Assembly: GCF_958298935.1 (NCBI RefSeq)
Contig: NC_084931.1
Coordinates: 15,465,334 to 15,529,333 of the forward strand
Direction of reading: 5' to 3'
DNA from: Phragmites australis
Taxonomy: Eukaryota; Streptophyta; Magnoliopsida; Poales; Poaceae
DNA: 64,000 nucleotides
Positions 11,599 through 23,993 of this stretch are shown piece after piece. The notes beneath the pieces were generated by a model, which ran no database searches, was not told the DNA's origin, and saw only the letters and a list, made by a program, of their open reading frames with translations. Made by a program: the position numbers and the translations under genes. Each line of letters starts with the position of its first letter. Position 1 is the first letter of the stretch.

Positions 11599-11886
11599 AT
11601 GGCATCCTCATACTTGTCTGGCTCCAAAGACTAGAGAGCATCGTTGCTTGGACCACCACTGGCTTCACCATTAGGGATCCTGCCCTCATCGTCAATGTCG
11701 CTGCCACACACCCTACCTCCTTCACCGGCACAGTCAAGTTATTGCGTCGAGCTCATCATTGTCTACTCTGACGAGGAGATAGTGGAAGAGGAGGTGTTCG
11801 GCAAGCTTGCTACTGCTAGGTTCGAGCAACTGATAGAGCTTGCCGCTATAAATCCCTTGGCTCTATACAAGGAAGAGATTGACTGA
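11599..11886 (+). pseudogene. Start of a Tat-type accessory (antisense) ORF
   Basis: An ATG at 11599 opens MASSYLSGSKD, then an in-frame TAG, then a Pro/Ser-rich stretch leading to VELIIVYSDEEIVEEEVFG. The plan (MASS start, Ser/Pro-rich stretch, VEII or VELI followed by an acidic SDDEEE-like run) is shared with 43140-43361 in another element of this window. It therefore looks like the N-terminus of the accessory ORF that Tat-type Gypsy elements carry opposite to gag-pol. Function unknown. Confidence 0.45.
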
Positions 11887-12763
11887 TATCTACTTGAAGA
11901 GGAGATATGCCAGGAGGAAGCTTGGGAAGCCAAGGCAAAGAGGAAAGAAGTCGAGGTATCCATTGGCATCTTCCCCCTCTGACGATGACGACAATGATGG
12001 CGGAGTGATCAATTTCTGCATTAGTTTCTCTATAGGAAGGAACATGAAGTGTAGACTCTTCTATTAGATTCTAGTTTCTTTTGTTTTTCTTTTATTTTCT
12101 TCTCCCAAGTTGCGTGAACATCTGGAACTTGAAGATGTAATGACACCAACATGCATCTTTTTGTAAAGTTGTTTAGCTCATTTTAATGAAAAAGTCTTTC
12201 GCTAAAACCTTCTTGTAATCTCCTTTGTTGAACTACTCTTTATAGAATACTAGTGCTTTTTCCTTGCCCAAGTACTAGTGTTTCTTCCCAAGTCGAGGCT
12301 TTCCTCATCAAGAAGAAAACAATCGATTGAATAAGAACCTATGACCTAGCAAGATTCTTCTTCCGGTAGGAGAAAATTGTAAGCGTCCACCTGACCTGGA
12401 ATCACCGCAGTCAAGTTAGCATTTGAGTACTATCTTAGACATCACACTTCCCCTCCTCAAGCCATGTTGCATTTAATGCGCACTACCCCCCATGGGAACT
12501 CGAAATGCAAGATCATAACACAAAAGGAAGGTGCATCGTGATCACACCCTCACGATCTTTTTCTGTTCTCGAAATTGAGGTAATCGTGGTGCCGTGGATT
12601 GAGCCATTACATTCCCACTTCCCTTATAACCGGGAGTGGTAAACGACCATTTGATTTGATGTTCAAATCATTTTGTGCCTAAAAATCCATCATCTTCTTC
12701 TCTCAAACTCATGTGTCTTAATTGCCTTCTGTGGCCTCCACCGCTGATGGCTAACTTAGGTCT
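11887..12763. other. Non-coding continuation of the degraded Tat-type element
   Basis: Low-complexity, T-rich in its middle; no frame that can be supported. A short frame (MANLGLRL) starts at about 12750 and runs into the solo LTR inserted at 12769. Confidence 0.35.
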
Positions 12764-12768
12764 GAGAT

Positions 12769-15700
12769 TGTGAGGAACCGTCCAAATAGTATTCTAATTA
12801 ATCATCAAGAGGATCATTATTCATAATCACAACCTCGATGATTAACCAGAATACCATTCCGGTAGTCCCGGCACGTGTTTTGTGCCCAGGATCGGAACAC
12901 ATGCCTTCCAACTCAAATATCACAACACAATTTAATAGAGGGCAAGTAATTAAGCTGTATTACAATACTTAAACATGCAACTGCTTCCACAATTTACAAC
13001 AAAAGAGGAACAATAACAACTACGCAGCGGAAGATAAACCTATACAACAAAAGAGTATGGAGCCGTATGCCCTTAGGCTCCATACCAAAAACGTCGGAGT
13101 TCGGAGTAGAAGGTGCTACTCCTGCCTGCCACCCTGATCGGCAGGCACAAAGTAGCCGAACACTGCCTCTTCCTCGCCAACCTGTGAATCTGAAACTTAA
13201 GGGCAGTACCCTTAGTACGAATGTACTAGCAAGTCTTACACAGTATGAGTATATATATTCTCGACTCCAAGGATCATGCATTTAAAGCTGTAGCAAGGAT
13301 TAAGACATGTTTAAGTTCATTAGGCGGTAAGCAACCTAGACTCTAGGTGTAAGCAACTGACTTAACCAACTACCAACTCAAATCCTGCCAACCAACTGAT
13401 CAGAACAGATATATAAACAACAAGTGTATAAGAGTAAACCATTACCACCAAACCACCGACCACATACCGACCAAACCACCTAAACCAACCGTGCCACAAC
13501 CCACATCGAAACTCTACGACCAAAACATGGTCGCTCGGTGGAGATAAGCGATAGCGATGCTCATGACCGAGAGCGCGGCAGTTCGAACTAATTATACACC
13601 CTGCAGGGGGATACTCCTGGACCCACACAACACAGGGACCATACGGCTTGTGCCACCCGCTAAGATGCACACAAGGGGGTACCCGTGACAACCTGTCCCA
13701 ACCAGGCCCAACCATGTGGATCAACCATAGCTCGACGCGGAGGTATTAGAACTACTCCCCAAGCAAACGAATACCGCTAAAAGCCCGGACTCAAATCAGA
13801 CTCACACCGTCTATGACGAGGCCCACATGACCACGTCTGCGAAGGTAATCAGCTCGCCTACCATTATATCAGCATGTGGTGAGTAAGGTAAGTGCTAAAG
13901 CCGACTACACCGACGGTCGGTGCTTAACCGATGCAAGCGGTCTACGGTGTCCGGGTTCCCTCCCCGAACTGCCTGAGGACTCCTCGTGAGCAGATGACAC
14001 CCCTAACACCGCCCACACCTCGTCTCAACTCACCACTCACCAAACCAACTCATCATCAACACAACCACAAATGTGAACAGGTAATCAGACCTAGGCTCAC
14101 GACAACGGTGGACGCCGTCGTCGACTTCTACCGGAAAGCCTAAGTACCACTAAGCATAGTGAACTATAATTAGACCTCGACGACACCACTAGGCTCCTAG
14201 GAATAACACATGACACGTGATCGAAATGGGATAATGCATCGGCATAGGTTCTACCCAACTCGGTACCCAACACATGCAATGTATACATAAGCGTAGATAA
14301 CATATTAGATTTCGAATTGACACGGTGCAATATGATAGATGCTTGCTTTGCTGCCCTGACTGCTGCCTGACACTACCCGAGTCACGATCACCACTGCGGG
14401 AACCTCCGGGGACAGCCTCGTTCGCCTCGTTCGCCGGGTTGAAGTTCCCTAAAAGAATAACGCATGCAATGTAATGAGTATGAATGTTATGAAATGAAGG
14501 ATGCTCCATAGAATGCGATAAGAGTGCAAATTGTCAGGGCACGAGTTCTAACGCATCGAAGATTTTTCTTAAGTGAGATTACTGTTAAACATTTGAACAC
14601 TTCTAGGATTAATTAAGCTTAACCCTATATAGAATTGTAACAAAATCTAACATGTGGGTGATTATTTTTTCTGAACAGGGGGTATTAAAACAAGAATAAC
14701 AAAATTGGATTCATCAATTTTGGAAATACCAAACTTTAACTATGAATTATCAAAACCTAGACATATTTCATTAATTCAATAATTCACAGCACACATTTCA
14801 TGGCCACTGGTATTTTTAATGGATATATCATGTCATAATAAAGCCAACAAAATTTGTTTCATGAATTTTGGAGCTCTACATAATTTCCTATGCATTTATT
14901 AAGATTTCAGCCGATTTATCAACTCAACAGATATTCATTTCGCAATTTCTGATTTCCTCTAATATTAAAATGGGCCCATGCCTTTTTCTACCGGCGCCCA
15001 ACTAGCCACAGGCACAGACAATGGGGCCGGGCCCATTTTGACTGGGGTCAAAATTGAACCCCGCCCAGCACACAGCACAGCGCGGCCAGCCGGTGGCTCG
15101 GGTTGTGCCCACCGGCGGCGAGCGGCGCAGTCCAGGCGGCCGTGAAGGGTAGCTGCGGCTCCAGCATGCGCACGTGGACCCAGCTAAGGCATACGTGGTC
15201 ACCGGCGACGGCCGGAGAATGGCCAGTGGCGGCGGACGACGGAAACTACACAGAGGCGGCACAGTTTTGACGCGCCGACGGCGAACGGCGACGCAACAGA
15301 CTCGAACAAGGGTGGCTATAGCTTTTACGAGGACGCACAGACCCAACGGCGTGACCGAACACTGAGGAGCTCGGCGGTGGTTCGGCCGACGGCGTGCGCC
15401 GTAGGCGGCGGCTCACGGCTGCACGGCGGAAGGCGCGCCGGCGACGGGCTAAGCCCTAACGGATACGCGCACTAGACTCAGTGGGGAACGGTGATGCTTA
15501 TGGTGAGTTCGGTCACCGGGGAAAGGCAGCGGTTCGCCGATTCAATGGAGAAGGGTGGAGACGGCTGCCGCCGTTGGGGAAGAAGACGCGGCCGGCTCAA
15601 CCCGTGCGGAAAACGGCCGGGGGAGGAGGGGAAATGGCGGAGGAGCTTGGGGCGCTCCTCCCTGCGACTCCACTGTGCTCGGGCTCGACGGAAACCGTCA

Positions 15701-16439
15701 GCGGCACGGTGATTCTTGTCGGCGGCTGGTGCTGTGCAGCTTGCTCTGCTCGTGTGCCTCCCGCGTGAGAGAGCGAGCAGAGGGAGAGAAAGGGAGAGAG
15801 CCAGGCGAGAGGGCAGGGGGGAAGGATAAGGCGCCTGGGCTAAGATCTTTTGGCCGGCAATTGTGGCTTGGCCACCGAAGTTAAGGATAGCTGCCGCCAC
15901 TTGCTTGCTGAGAGAGCGGGAGAAGGGGGAGCAGAGAGCTGTGTGTGCGAAGGGGATGACGGGTGGGGCCGTGAACAATGCCGGCAATGCAAATATCCCA
16001 CTCCACAGACCTTAACCAAATGGAAGCCTTCCCATTGCCCAAAATTGGTAAAACAAATTTTGTTTGAAACTAAAATTCATAAGGAACCCGTTTGAACTTG
16101 TTTAACCCAGAATACTTGAGCCAATTTTGAATAAAAATTGTTCAAAGATGCTATCTTTTCCAACTTGTGATAATTTTTATGCCCTCTAAATATTTACCAA
16201 AAATTTGGGAAAATTCATTTTATATTGTTCTCCTGACATCTACTAATTTCTAAAATTGTCACTAGCCCTATGTTCCATAGAAGTTTTGGGAGATGCTTTA
16301 CAACGCATCAGTTAAACCTGGTTTAACCAAATTCGGTTTAATCCACATTGCATGTCTATACTGCTCAAAACAAAAACAAATGATGCTAATGATGCTCATT
16401 AGTGCTTAATTATGTGTTTAGAAACTCTGGGCTATGACA
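12769..16439 (-). mobile_element. Solo LTR of a large Gypsy-type element, with target site duplication
   Basis: On the minus strand it starts TGTCATAGCCCAGAG and ends GGTTCCTCACA, with TG...CA borders, and is 3671 bp long. The flanks 12764-12768 and 16440-16444 are both GAGAT, a perfect 5-bp target duplication. No internal retrotransposon sequence remains, as expected after recombination between two LTRs. The interior has a GC-rich segment (about 15050-16000) that gives spurious overlapping ORFs on both strands. A diverged relative follows at 16859-20108. Confidence 0.88.
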
Positions 16440-16444
16440 GAGAT

Positions 16445-16858
16445 GTTCCAGACCCGCTTAAACAGGCTCCTGGGTGTGGGCCTCCTCCCTTCCCACAACT
16501 TGATATCATGGAGGGCGCTGGAGGGGGAGGAAATCCCCACCTTGAACACCAAGAGGTCGTGATGTTTAGATGATTCACCTCAACCCTAACTTTGTTACCA
16601 TGATGAGCGTATTCACCCACTTGTGTGAAGCCTTTATTAGGGTAACGCCTCTGCTAGACGTCTTCTTTCAATTCTACCTCTTGAAGGGGTTTTTTTTTCT
16701 GTCAATGTCTTTGGTTTCACCAGATTTGCACTCAGGCACGGGGTGTCGAGCATATATATCCCTTTCTCACCCAAGACCTCCTGGTTGGGGTGGCATTTGC
16801 ACTAGTTTAACTATTAGTGTGAGGCAAAGAGGGTGCTCAAGTACCAGAACATCCATGC
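16445..16858 (+). pseudogene. Fragment of a putative gypsy-type transposon domain protein (Transposase_28/PF04195-like)
   Basis: The frame 16570-16680 reads HLNPNFVTMMSVFTHLCEAF followed by a hydrophobic FFQFYLLK stretch. This resembles the HLNPN...FVHLCEAFLG...LFRYFFxLK core of the PF04195 family found as the accessory ORF of Tat-type elements in grasses. Frames shift further on. The solo LTR is inserted just before it, so it may be the continuation of the ORF starting upstream of 12764. Confidence 0.5.
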
Positions 16859-19622
16859 AGTGAGGAATCCGTGCTAGAACATGAAGGCGTATTCGCAAGG
16901 TTCTGGTCTCAATTTTCCTTACAAGTTAGTGAATTAGATAAAACACAGGGTATAGTCTATCATAAACATACACAAAAAACAACGGAAAAGATCTAAATAA
17001 ACAAAACCGATGGCGCCATTTGCCCACAAGGCAACCAACCGGGTTAGAGTAGTATATCGATTGCTTGTGACCACACCGCTCTCGGTGGGAAAGAGTAGCT
17101 AGCACTCAACTTCACCTGAAAAGAAAATAAGCAGCATGAGTATGAAGGTACTCACAAGAGTTAATCCATATGGGGTACTTATAAATAACCCGACTCCAAG
17201 GATTATGCATTTGGATGTTAGCAAGGAAACGGCCATATGGTTAAGTAAATCTATGCAAACACAACTTTGGTTCCAGTGTGTGAACATCTACACCTAACCA
17301 ACTACACATATACCATTCTAACCTGTAGCCATCAACCTGTACATAAATGTAAGTGGAACCATATGAACATAACTGTAAAAAGGAACCATCTCTCAACATA
17401 CAATCCATACCCCATATCTCCTACAATCGTGACTCTACGATCGATGCAAATGGATAGAAGCATGTTCATGACTGAGAGTGTGGCAATTCGAATTGTTTTC
17501 ACACCCTGCAGGGGGTACTCCTGTACCCACACGACTCGAGGATCATACGGCTTGTGCCACCCGCTAAAGTGCACACAAGGGGTACCAATATCAACCTTTC
17601 CCAATAAGCCCCGACCGTTTGATCATGCACCGATAGGTGCGGTGGTCATCTAGAACTACTCTCAGAGCAAACTGGATACACACCATAGACCCGCACGCCA
17701 AAACGCCACAGCTACAAAGTTATTCGGCTCACTCGTCCCATATCCGGGTATGTTATAAGTACAAACAAGTGTTAAGGCCAACTGCACCGATGGACGGTGC
17801 TTAAACGACGCAAGCGGCCTATGGTGTTCGGGTTTCTCTCCCGACCTACCAAGGGGAACTCTACATCCGGGGAGGAGAAATATCTCTAACACCGCCCACA
17901 TCTCGCCTCATTCTCACAACTCATCCAACTACATCACCAACCCAACATTTTCATCATTGTGAAACTAATTAAACTTATAGCTCGCAAACGATGGAACGTT
18001 CCACTGCTCGACTTCTACCGAGGACCTATTCCATTGCTAAGCATATCAGACAGTTTTTTAAGTTAGACAACATCAAGTTAAACCCCAGGTTATAAGGATA
18101 TGGAATTATCAAGAACTCAAGGTAAGGGTAATGCAAATCCATATAGGTTCTACCCATATCATCCGACTCTAGAATTCTAATCATGCAAACATACATATGG
18201 CATATCATATGAGATCCAAAGTAATGGGTATAGTATTCTTAGATGCTTGCCTTGCTGCTTAGCTTCAAATCAAGATCAACCACAAAACCTCCTTAGCTTC
18301 AAATCAATATCAACCACAAAACCTCCTCGCGATAACCCGCTACTCTCCGGTTCAACGACCACTAAAGAAAAGAATGCATCACCATAAGCATAAGACGAAA
18401 TGCCATAAAATTATGCTTTATAATGCATGAAAACATTTTTCCTAGTTAGAAGAAGTCCTAAGAAACTAGAAAAATTTGTTTCACTAATTTTGGACTTGTA
18501 AAGAATTAACGGTGAATTGCTGAAGCTTTAAATTAATTAATTTATCTCAGAATGTTAATTAATTACTTAATGGATGGAGATATTTTTAGTGGGTAGAGGA
18601 GATTATTATGAAAAAAAATTGGTTTCATATTTTTTGGAGCTACAGAGAATTTATTATGAATTTGACAAGCTTTAGCAAAGAAAACAACAAATAGAAAAAC
18701 GCCTGATGAATAGTAAAATCTGGAATATCCGGATTGAACTTGGGCACTCTGGGTTCCGGAGTCTCCGGGCCATACTCTAGGTGAGGCCCTCAGTTAGCCA
18801 TTTTTTTTGGAAAAACCTGGAACCTCTGGGTTGTGCTGGACTATCCGGTTGAGGCTCCAAGTGAGGCTCTCTGCAAAAAAATTATTTGAATCAACCAGGA
18901 CACTCCGGGTTGGGTCGGACTATCCGGGTTCTAGCCGAGTTGAACCCAACTTTATTTTCCTCGTTCGATTCAACTTACATGTCGAATCTATCCTACATAA
19001 ACATGTATATACACTATATGAAGGGTTCGACTCAAATTCACACTAATTCCGCAAGTACTTTGAGTACAATTCGATGGGCTTTCCCCTGTGCCACCCGGAC
19101 TATCTGGGTGAATGCGGACACTCTGGGCTGGGTCAAAAATGTTGATTTTTGCCAGGGATTTCTTCAGCAACAATCCCGACGGCTTTTGGGGTGGGGATTT
19201 TGGACTTATAGCATCATATTGGCCTCCTCTACCGTGTAGGACAACATGCATAAGCCGAAAATGACTAAAACTTAGCTATTGCCTCTAATGGTAGCGGTGG
19301 CCATGGTTGAGCTCTTTTGAGCTCGATGCTGATAAATCTGGCCATGGGAATGAAAAGGGGGGATGGGTGTGCTCACCACGTCCTAGCAAGATTGTGGTCC
19401 GATCTTCGGGGTTGGGGAAGGGCAGGAGCTCGAGAATCGGTTGGGGAGGGTGATGGCCGGCTTGATGAAGAAGAAGACGTGGTCGTGGTGCTTGAGCTCG
19501 ACAGGGAAGCCAACCTCCTGTGGCTGCGGTGGGGGAGCTCGCCGCAGACCTCCTCCATGGACTCCCTCCTTGCTTCTCCTCTCCTCTCTCTTGGGCTCGG
19601 TTGGGGGAAGACGAGAGCACGA

Positions 19623-19679
<57 letters not shown>

Positions 19680-20108
19680 GGTGTGCATGTGAGAGAGTGA
19701 CTTAAGGGTGAGGGGCTGATGTGCAGCCGTGTGGGAGAGGGGAAAAGGAGAGGGGGTGTGGGTCTAGCTAGGTGGGCCTCACGTGTTAGAGAGGGAAGCT
19801 ATTTCAGCTGTAATTTCTATCCTTTTCTCTCCCCATTTTATTAACCCAATTTGAAGTGCTCTAATGCTTCAAAAATTCTAGGAATTTCTATGCTACATTT
19901 ATGAAACGAGATGAACCCAATTTAATTTGGATTCACCCAAAACACTTGTGCAAAACTAAAATAAAACTCGAATTATTTTCAAAACATTTAGCAAAACTTA
20001 AGCCACCATATGAACTACCAAGTGCCAAACAAATGCTCAAGATTAAACATGATGCTTATAATGCCTGTTTTTGCCTAATTACATGCTTACGGAATTTGGG
20101 GCGTGACA
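16859..20108 (-). repeat. Second LTR of the same family as the solo LTR
   Basis: On the minus strand it starts TGTCACGCCCCAAATTC at 20108. Long patches match 12769-16439 in order (for example CACCCTGCAGGGG, CATACGGCTTGTGCCACCCG, CTCCAAGGAT(C/T)ATGCATTT). The left border is placed near 16859 because GTGAGGAATCC there resembles the GTGAGGAACC end of the solo LTR. No matching target duplication is seen (flanks ATGCA and AAGGC). Confidence 0.65.
19627..19673. repeat. (GA)n microsatellite
   Basis: An uninterrupted GA dinucleotide run of about 23 units inside the second LTR; it generates meaningless ORFs rich in Arg-Glu or Ser-Leu. Confidence 0.97.
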
Positions 20109-20111
20109 AAG

Positions 20112-21992
20112 GCTCTCTCTAGACTTGCTAGTACTTTTGCTATAGTGTGTAACGAAGGTGCTAGTGACAACATTTGCCATGTTTGTCAACTTGGTCGTCA
20201 TGTCTGCCTGATGTTTGCCACTTTGTGCTCTCGTGCTCTCTAGAATTTTGATTTAGTACACTGTGATCTTTAGACTTCTCCAATTGACAGTGTCTATGGA
20301 TACAAATACTATCTCGTAATTCTGGATGATTGTTCTCACTTTATTTGAATGTTTCCATTAAGCCTCAAGTCTGACACGTTTTCCACATTGTCTAACCTTT
20401 TTTCGTATGTGGCTACTCAGTTCGGCAGTACAATCAAGAGTGTCCAATGCGACAATGGTCGTTAGTTCGATGCCACCTATGGCCAACTCACACACAATGG
20501 TCACGCACGGCAAGCAGGGTGTGCCAGTCCAAGCAGTGCCTCAACCTGCATGTTGATGCTTTATCCCTAATTTCCAAGACTTATCGGATAGCTCTTACTA
20601 ATCCTCACTAGCATGTTGCCATGGAGGAGGAATATGTGGCACTTCTAGCCAATAATACTTGGGATCTCGTGCCATGTCTATCTTGTGGAAATATTGTCAC
20701 TGGAAAGTAGATTTTTTGTCACAAGCTGAAGGCTGATGGCACACTTGACAGGTATAAGGCGCGTTGGGTTCTCCATGGTTTCATACATCATCCTAGTGTG
20801 GATTTTGATAAGACTTTTAGTCCTATTGTGAAGCCCACCATTGCTCGGATGGTCTTCTCCCTCGCACTCTCTTGGGTTTGGCCTATTTATCAACTAGATG
20901 TGAAGAATGCGTTCCTCCATGGCACCTTGACTGAGATTGTCTGTTGCTCTCAGTCGACCGGTTTTGTTGATAGCGCTCGCCTGGATTTTGTCTACCACCT
21001 CAATAAATCCCTTAATGGACAGAAGTAGGCTTCGCATGCATGTTATAATCAATTTGCTTCCTACCCCGTCTCCCTTGGTTTTGTTGAAGCTAAATCGGAC
21101 ACCTCTCTCTTCATTTATCATTGCGGCACCGACATAGTGTACCTGCTCCTATATATGGATGATATTATTTTGACAGCATCTTTGGTTGGGCTCCTTCGTT
21201 GGGTCATATCAGCATTACAATGGGAATTTTTTATGAAAGATATTGTGATCTACATCATTTTCTAGGCGTTGTTGTTCACCGACGTACTAATGGGCTCTTT
21301 CTCTCCTAGAACCAATACAAGTCAGATAACTTAGAGCATGCCGGTATATCTGATTGCAAGCCTTGCAGCACTCCTATGGACGCTCACTCCAAGGTCTCTT
21401 CTGCTGGCCCGCCTATGACCGATTCGACCTAGATACCATAGTCTAACCAGTACTTTCCAGTATCTCACATTCACTCGCCCATATATTGCTTATGTTGCAC
21501 AACATGTTTGTCTCCACATGCATGACCCAAGGGAGCCCCATCTCACTGCAGTGAAGCGGATTCTCCACTATATTTGTGGCACATAGGATCATGGCCTTCT
21601 TCTACATCAGTCCTCTCCAGTGGAGCTCATTGTCTACTCTGACGTTGACTAGGCAGGTTGCCTAGACACCTGCAAGTCCACCTTGGGCTATGTTGTGTTC
21701 TTTGGTGACAACCTCATCACCTGGTCCTTCAAGTGCCAGATCACGGTGTCTCATTCCAGTGGTAGAGGTTGAGTACAAGGCTATCACTAATGCTGCGGCA
21801 GAGGCCTCCTGGCTGCGCCAACTTCTTCAGGAGCTCCATACCCCTCCACGACGTGCTCCAATTGTATACTACAACAACATCGATGCAGTCTATATCTCGA
21901 CCAAACATGTCGAGATTGACCTTCATTTCATTTGGGAGTGCATCGTCATCGAAGATCTTCGTGTGCTTCATGTTCCGACATCCTCACAATAG
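20112..21992 (+). pseudogene. Ty1/Copia retrotransposon pol, decayed
   Basis: It begins inside the GAG-pre-integrase region (CHVCQLGRHV, about 20170), then the start of the integrase core (YYLVILDD, QCDNGR). A large deletion follows, then reverse transcriptase (ALLANNTWDLVPC equivalent near 20640; YQLDVKNAFLHGTL near 20890; YLLLYMDDIILTA near 21150) and RNase H (about 21500-21992: [34 protein letters not shown]). Numerous stops and frameshifts, missing gag and protease, and a short deletion before the KHVEIDLHF motif show it is dead. Its left end abuts the start of the LTR at 20108. Confidence 0.88.
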
Positions 21993-22839
21993 CCCCAACT
22001 ACACTGGCCACCCTGCCTGCCGACAGGGCAACACAGCAGGGTTTTGGGGTCTATGGTTGTGTTGGGGCGGCACAACGAAGTTGTAAAGGGCGTTCGGCAT
22101 GAGGGCGGTGCGGTGGAGCAGGGATGGGTGGCTGGCATGAAGGAGAGATGGAGCTGGTTGAGCGAGAGCATGGGCATCCTGTTTGAGAAGAGGAGTCGGT
22201 TTTCAGCACGACTTAACCCAGTGTTATTCTCCTACTACTAACTGCACACATGTTTCACTCACGTGGAATCAATTTAGTATATAGCAATCTAAAGAATTAA
22301 AACAATATAGCATTACAAAAGAGAGATAGGCATACACAAAATTCATAACATAATCATGTAATTTCAAGTTGGAGGAGAATGACGAGTATCTGGACAAAAG
22401 GGTATAGGGGACTATCTCGTTAGGAGTTGGTCATCCATAGCAACATTGTAAGGAGGATCAAAATGGTGACCGATTTGTGAGGGATGCCAATAATTCTCGT
22501 ATAGTATCTTGGTGAAAAAATAATATGACGAAGGTGACTTCCGTGGTAGATAGTGGTGGAGGCGACGTGCGAGCGGTGACACACCCTCTTCGGAAAACCA
22601 GCGCTAGGCAAAGTGCAGGAGACAGCGCACCCTCTTGAGAAACCCAGCGCTGTGGGTCAAGTGTGCGAGGCGGCGCACTTCTAAATATTGAAGGTAAATA
22701 ATAGGAGATTGAATATATGGAAGATAAATATTAGATGTTTATGTATGAAAGGTAAATAATGAGATATTGAATGTATTTTTAGAAATAGGAATGGGATCCA
22801 ACTTTCCTCAATAACTATTTGATCAATTTAGATAGATGA
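21993..22839. other. Non-coding DNA between Copia remnant and LINE tail
   Basis: No supported gene. Around 22560-22680 two degenerate copies of a CACCCTCTT...CCAGCGCT segment occur, and 22690-22790 has a repeated GGTAAATAAT...GATATTGAATAT pattern. Probably degraded repeat DNA. Confidence 0.4.
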
Positions 22840-23026
22840 TGTAGATTAATCAGATCTACTACAAGCGTATATTTTATAGGAGTATAGATTGTTATTTCTA
22901 CGTTTTTCTAATGTAATGTAAGCTGTAGTGACGCCTCGTGCATGTTGTAATTTGCTACTCTTTTCTTATATCAATGAAATGAATGGCGCGCTTACCCGTT
23001 TTCTCAAAAAAGAAAAACAATACTAC
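22840..23026 (+). repeat. Probable LINE 3' end with A-rich tail
   Basis: It ends with TTGTAATTTGCTACTC...TATATCAATGAAATG and CCCGTTTTCTCAAAAAAG. This is the common arrangement at the 3' end of grass LINE copies (polyadenylation-like ATGAAATGA followed by a short GC-rich segment and an A tail). No coding part remains, so it is a strongly 5'-truncated copy. Confidence 0.5.
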
Positions 23027-23793
23027 GCTATAAACAGATGGAACACAGCAAAAGTGCAATTTGCGTGATGGAGCAGGAAAAGCATTTTCCTTGAAAATTT
23101 AGGTACGCTAAACACAACTATTTGAATTGCAAATGATCAAACTTGATCTTTGATTAAACTTTTTATTAAAAAAACTAGAATTGCGACTTGAAACCATGAC
23201 TTTTAACTTTTTGCGGTAACCATCAAAGGTGGTGTGTCACGGGAGTAGTTATTCTTTGTAGAGATAGAGGATAGGCTGCAATTTGTGGACGGGTAAAGGT
23301 ATACGTATAAAAAAGATTTTTTGCACGAATATGCTACCAGCTTGACCTTGATGGTTACCAAGCAAAATATAGTCATGTGCCTAAACCCGTGTAATCAGAA
23401 CTCACTAACCTGATTAAGCCCCAACTATCAACCAGTAAATGAGTGACACGTGGCTTTTGTACTGCATTCATAAAAACATTTTTCATACGTATACGCAGTA
23501 CTCTTTGTGGACCAATCAAGAGGAATGATGGTGCTTGGGGAACATGACGTTTCGGAAACAAGTTGCTGCCCTTGATGGGCGGAGGCGGCGGCATCGGCGA
23601 GGGTCCACACTAGTGGTGTAGGGCTATGATGTGCATCAACGCAATGTACAATTGGCAAAAATCTGTAATGGTTCGTCATCGTGTGGTCGGGGGTTGGGCA
23701 CCGGCAAATTAGAAATTAAGTTTCACGAATTATTTCATAAATCTGGAGAACTTAAAGCAAATGATTTGCTCCTGACCTCAGCAGTTATTTATG
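23027..23793. other. Intergenic region downstream of the lipoxygenase gene
   Basis: No coding frame or recognisable element was found. Confidence 0.4.
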
Positions 23794-23799
23794 TTTATT
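23794..23799 (-). terminator. Candidate polyadenylation signal of the lipoxygenase gene
   Basis: TTTATT on the plus strand reads AATAAA on the minus strand, about 195 bp after the stop codon at 23994-23996. Plant signals are loose, so this is only a candidate. Confidence 0.35.
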
Positions 23800-23993
23800 T
23801 ACATCAATCAAATTAGAGACCCACTCGACAAATTCAAATTTGATTCAAACCAATCCATCGCAACGCTTTCAATAATGAATATGCACAAACCCAATCCAAC
23901 AATGAAAATCGTCTCTCCAACAATTGAACACCCAACAACCAAAAGAAAGAAAAATTCGCTTATGCATATATACTTAGACGTAGTTCGACCGGA

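Noticed and set aside
15478..15987. Overlapping long ORFs on both strands in GC-rich DNA
   Set aside because: They lie inside a solo LTR with defined borders and target duplication; Arg/Pro/Gly-rich composition on both strands is expected from high GC content.
19383..19705. ORFs containing Arg-Glu or Ser-Leu repeats
   Set aside because: Generated by the (GA)n microsatellite at 19627-19673.
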